The notes below the pieces were generated by a model, which had not been told where the DNA came from, did not search any database, and saw only the letters and a program-made list of their open reading frames with translations. A stretch of 7,110 nt of DNA from an uncultured Coriobacteriaceae bacterium (GTDB lineage: Bacteria; Actinomycetota; Coriobacteriia; Coriobacteriales; Eggerthellaceae): assembly GCA_900554945.1 (NCBI GenBank), contig USJN01000073.1, positions 1-7,110 on the forward strand. The letters are read 5' to 3'. How positions within the stretch are numbered: position 1 is the stretch's first letter; each line of letters starts with the position of its first letter. Shown piece by piece: positions 5,955-7,110 of the stretch. Position numbers and translations under genes: made by a program.

Positions 5955-7110
5955 TTACGGAAGAAGGTTCAGGTTCTTGAGGTCTTCCTCGACGTCGCTC
6001 ATCCCGTAGTACTCGAGGCAGTCGGCCGTCGGGCAACCGAGTTCGCTGTCCCAACCGAACTTCTCGTAGAGCATCGTGAGGCCCTTCTGGAAGTCTGCCT
6101 TCTCCATCTTGTCGGTGCCTTCGGTGAAGGGCTGCTTGTCCGGGTCCTTCGTGAACGGCCACTCGGTCATGACGTCGTGGATGTTGCGGAAGTCGTTGCA
6201 ACCCATGTTGCCGTTCTTGTCCTTCATGCCGCGAGCGGTGTTCGCGCGCTGTAGCGTGATGATCTTCGCGGCAGCCTTGTACAGGTCGTCGGTCGTGACG
6301 TCCTTGCCAGTGGCTGCCTTGTAGAACTTCGCCTCGAGGTCGAGGTCGCCACGGTAGTTGCGGCTCTTCGACGGGCTCTGAGCCATCGGCCACACCCAGT
6401 TGCACAGCGTGAGCGAGTCATGCAGCACGTCGGTGACGATGGACCACCAGCAGAAGTTGATCTTGTGGTCGTTGATGGGCGTGTAATTCTTCGCCTGGTC
6501 AAGCGCATCCTCGCCGCCCCACAGCTCGGCTGCGATTTCCTGCTTGAGCTCATGCGGAAGGCCGCACTGCAGCATGTTCTGGTGCGAGTGGATCATCGGG
6601 TCGCGGTTGAAGATCATGTTCAGCAGGCCGCCGACCTGGCCGTAAGACTCGATGGCGTGGTGAACCGGCCAGCCGCGGTAGTTGATGAGGCAGCTTGCCG
6701 TGGTGTCGAACCACTCCATGTCGTTCCAGCGCTTGCACCACACAATCGGGCCATGGCCGAGGTAGGACATCTCGTTGTCGTTCTTGGCGATGTGCGTGAG
6801 CAGCTCGACCATGATGGTCGGATCGTTGTTCTCGAACTTCTTCCAGTCGAACATGTTGTACTCATCGGCAGGCAGGTTCTTCTCGAAGATGCCTGCAGAC
6901 ACGCAGTGCGCGATGTCGCGGTAGATCTGCGCGTAGTTGCACCACATGCCCAAATCGTCCATCGTGCCGCCGACAACCTGGTCCCAAATGAGGCCGTCTT
7001 CGGTAGATGCCTTGACGGAAGTGTGCTCGCCCAGAATCTTCACCATGTAGACGGAGAACGGGAAGTTCGGCACGCAGGTGTTGCCCGTGATCTCGTAGCC
7101 GCCGTTGGCC
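5955..7110 (-). CDS. Aldehyde:ferredoxin oxidoreductase family protein, 3' part
   Basis: The frame is open to the right edge, so the N-terminal tungstopterin-binding domain is not visible; 384 codons remain. Numbering is from the GTG at 7073. TEDGLIWDQVVGGTMDDL (24-41) aligns without gaps to the AOR motif PEYET..xG...GVDDL, placing Glu25 at the conserved glutamate (Glu313 in Pyrococcus AOR). DSLTLC (219-224) is the DxxGLC motif with Thr for Gly; Cys224 is the C-terminal cluster ligand. IITLQRANTARG (271-282) matches the RxxNxREG helix, and FGWDSELGCPTADCLEYYGM (339-358) matches the family's GWD..G.P....L..LG end. His138/139 in NYRGWPVHHA may stand for the active-site histidine. AORs oxidise aldehydes to acids, passing electrons to ferredoxin; the substrate here is unknown. 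The usual CxxCxxxC region seems changed (see findings). Confidence 0.85.
   Translation of the reverse strand, partial: ANGGYEITGNTCVPNFPFSVYMVKILGEHTSVKASTEDGLIWDQVVGGTMDDLGMWCNYAQIYRDIAHCVSAGIFEKNLPADEYNMFDWKKFENNDPTIMVELLTHIAKNDNEMSYLGHGPIVWCKRWNDMEWFDTTASCLINYRGWPVHHAIESYGQVGGLLNMIFNRDPMIHSHQNMLQCGLPHELKQEIAAELWGGEDALDQAKNYTPINDHKINFCWWSIVTDVLHDSLTLCNWVWPMAQSPSKSRNYRGDLDLEAKFYKAATGKDVTTDDLYKAAAKIITLQRANTARGMKDKNGNMGCNDFRNIHDVMTEWPFTKDPDKQPFTEGTDKMEKADFQKGLTMLYEKFGWDSELGCPTADCLEYYGMSDVEEDLKNLNLLP

Noticed and set aside
1..7110. CRISPR array, insertion sequence, integrase, rRNA or tRNA genes
   Set aside because: No regularly spaced direct repeats, transposase or recombinase motifs, or RNA gene signatures were seen on either strand.

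Overview
The window is GC-rich, densely coded bacterial DNA. Three traits point to a gut-type actinobacterium of the Coriobacteriia, probably Eggerthellaceae: a 12-transmembrane protein ending in a LuxR-type HTH, an aldehyde:ferredoxin oxidoreductase (AOR) relative, and the codon bias. This assignment is an inference from gene content; no rRNA or other marker gene is present.

Layout. Positions 1-1592 (+) hold the 3' end of a universal stress protein (UspA) gene, then, 15 nt later, a complete PLP-dependent class I/II aminotransferase. A strong hairpin (1612-1656) follows. About 210 nt of apparently non-coding but inverted-repeat-rich DNA separates it from a LuxR-type membrane regulator read on the minus strand (1873-3489). 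A relatively AT-rich divergent intergenic region (3490-3663) carries a near-perfect 18-bp dyad. From it, in the plus direction, runs a tightly coupled gene pair (3664-5732, stop/start overlap TAATG). The first gene encodes an IscU/NifU-fold scaffold-like protein, and the second a 481-residue protein of unknown function. Two terminator hairpins fill the convergent gap, and the minus-strand 3' part of a tungsten AOR-family oxidoreductase gene closes the window (5955 to the right edge).

The most unusual part is the divergent regulator/scaffold/unknown-protein cluster. The scaffold-like protein keeps the IscU backbone and the central cysteine. By motif alignment it has lost the first and third cluster-ligand cysteines, and it has gained a C-terminal CxxCxxC tail. 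Its coupled partner has two recognisable modules separated by Ala/Ser/Glu-rich linkers. A plausible but unproven reading is a lineage-specific iron-sulfur handling or sensing module, possibly controlled by the divergent LuxR-type protein.

The AOR homologue is also odd. It keeps the C-terminal cluster cysteine, but the CxxCxxxC position appears to read C..N...S. Nothing mobile, no CRISPR array, no tRNA and no rRNA was seen.
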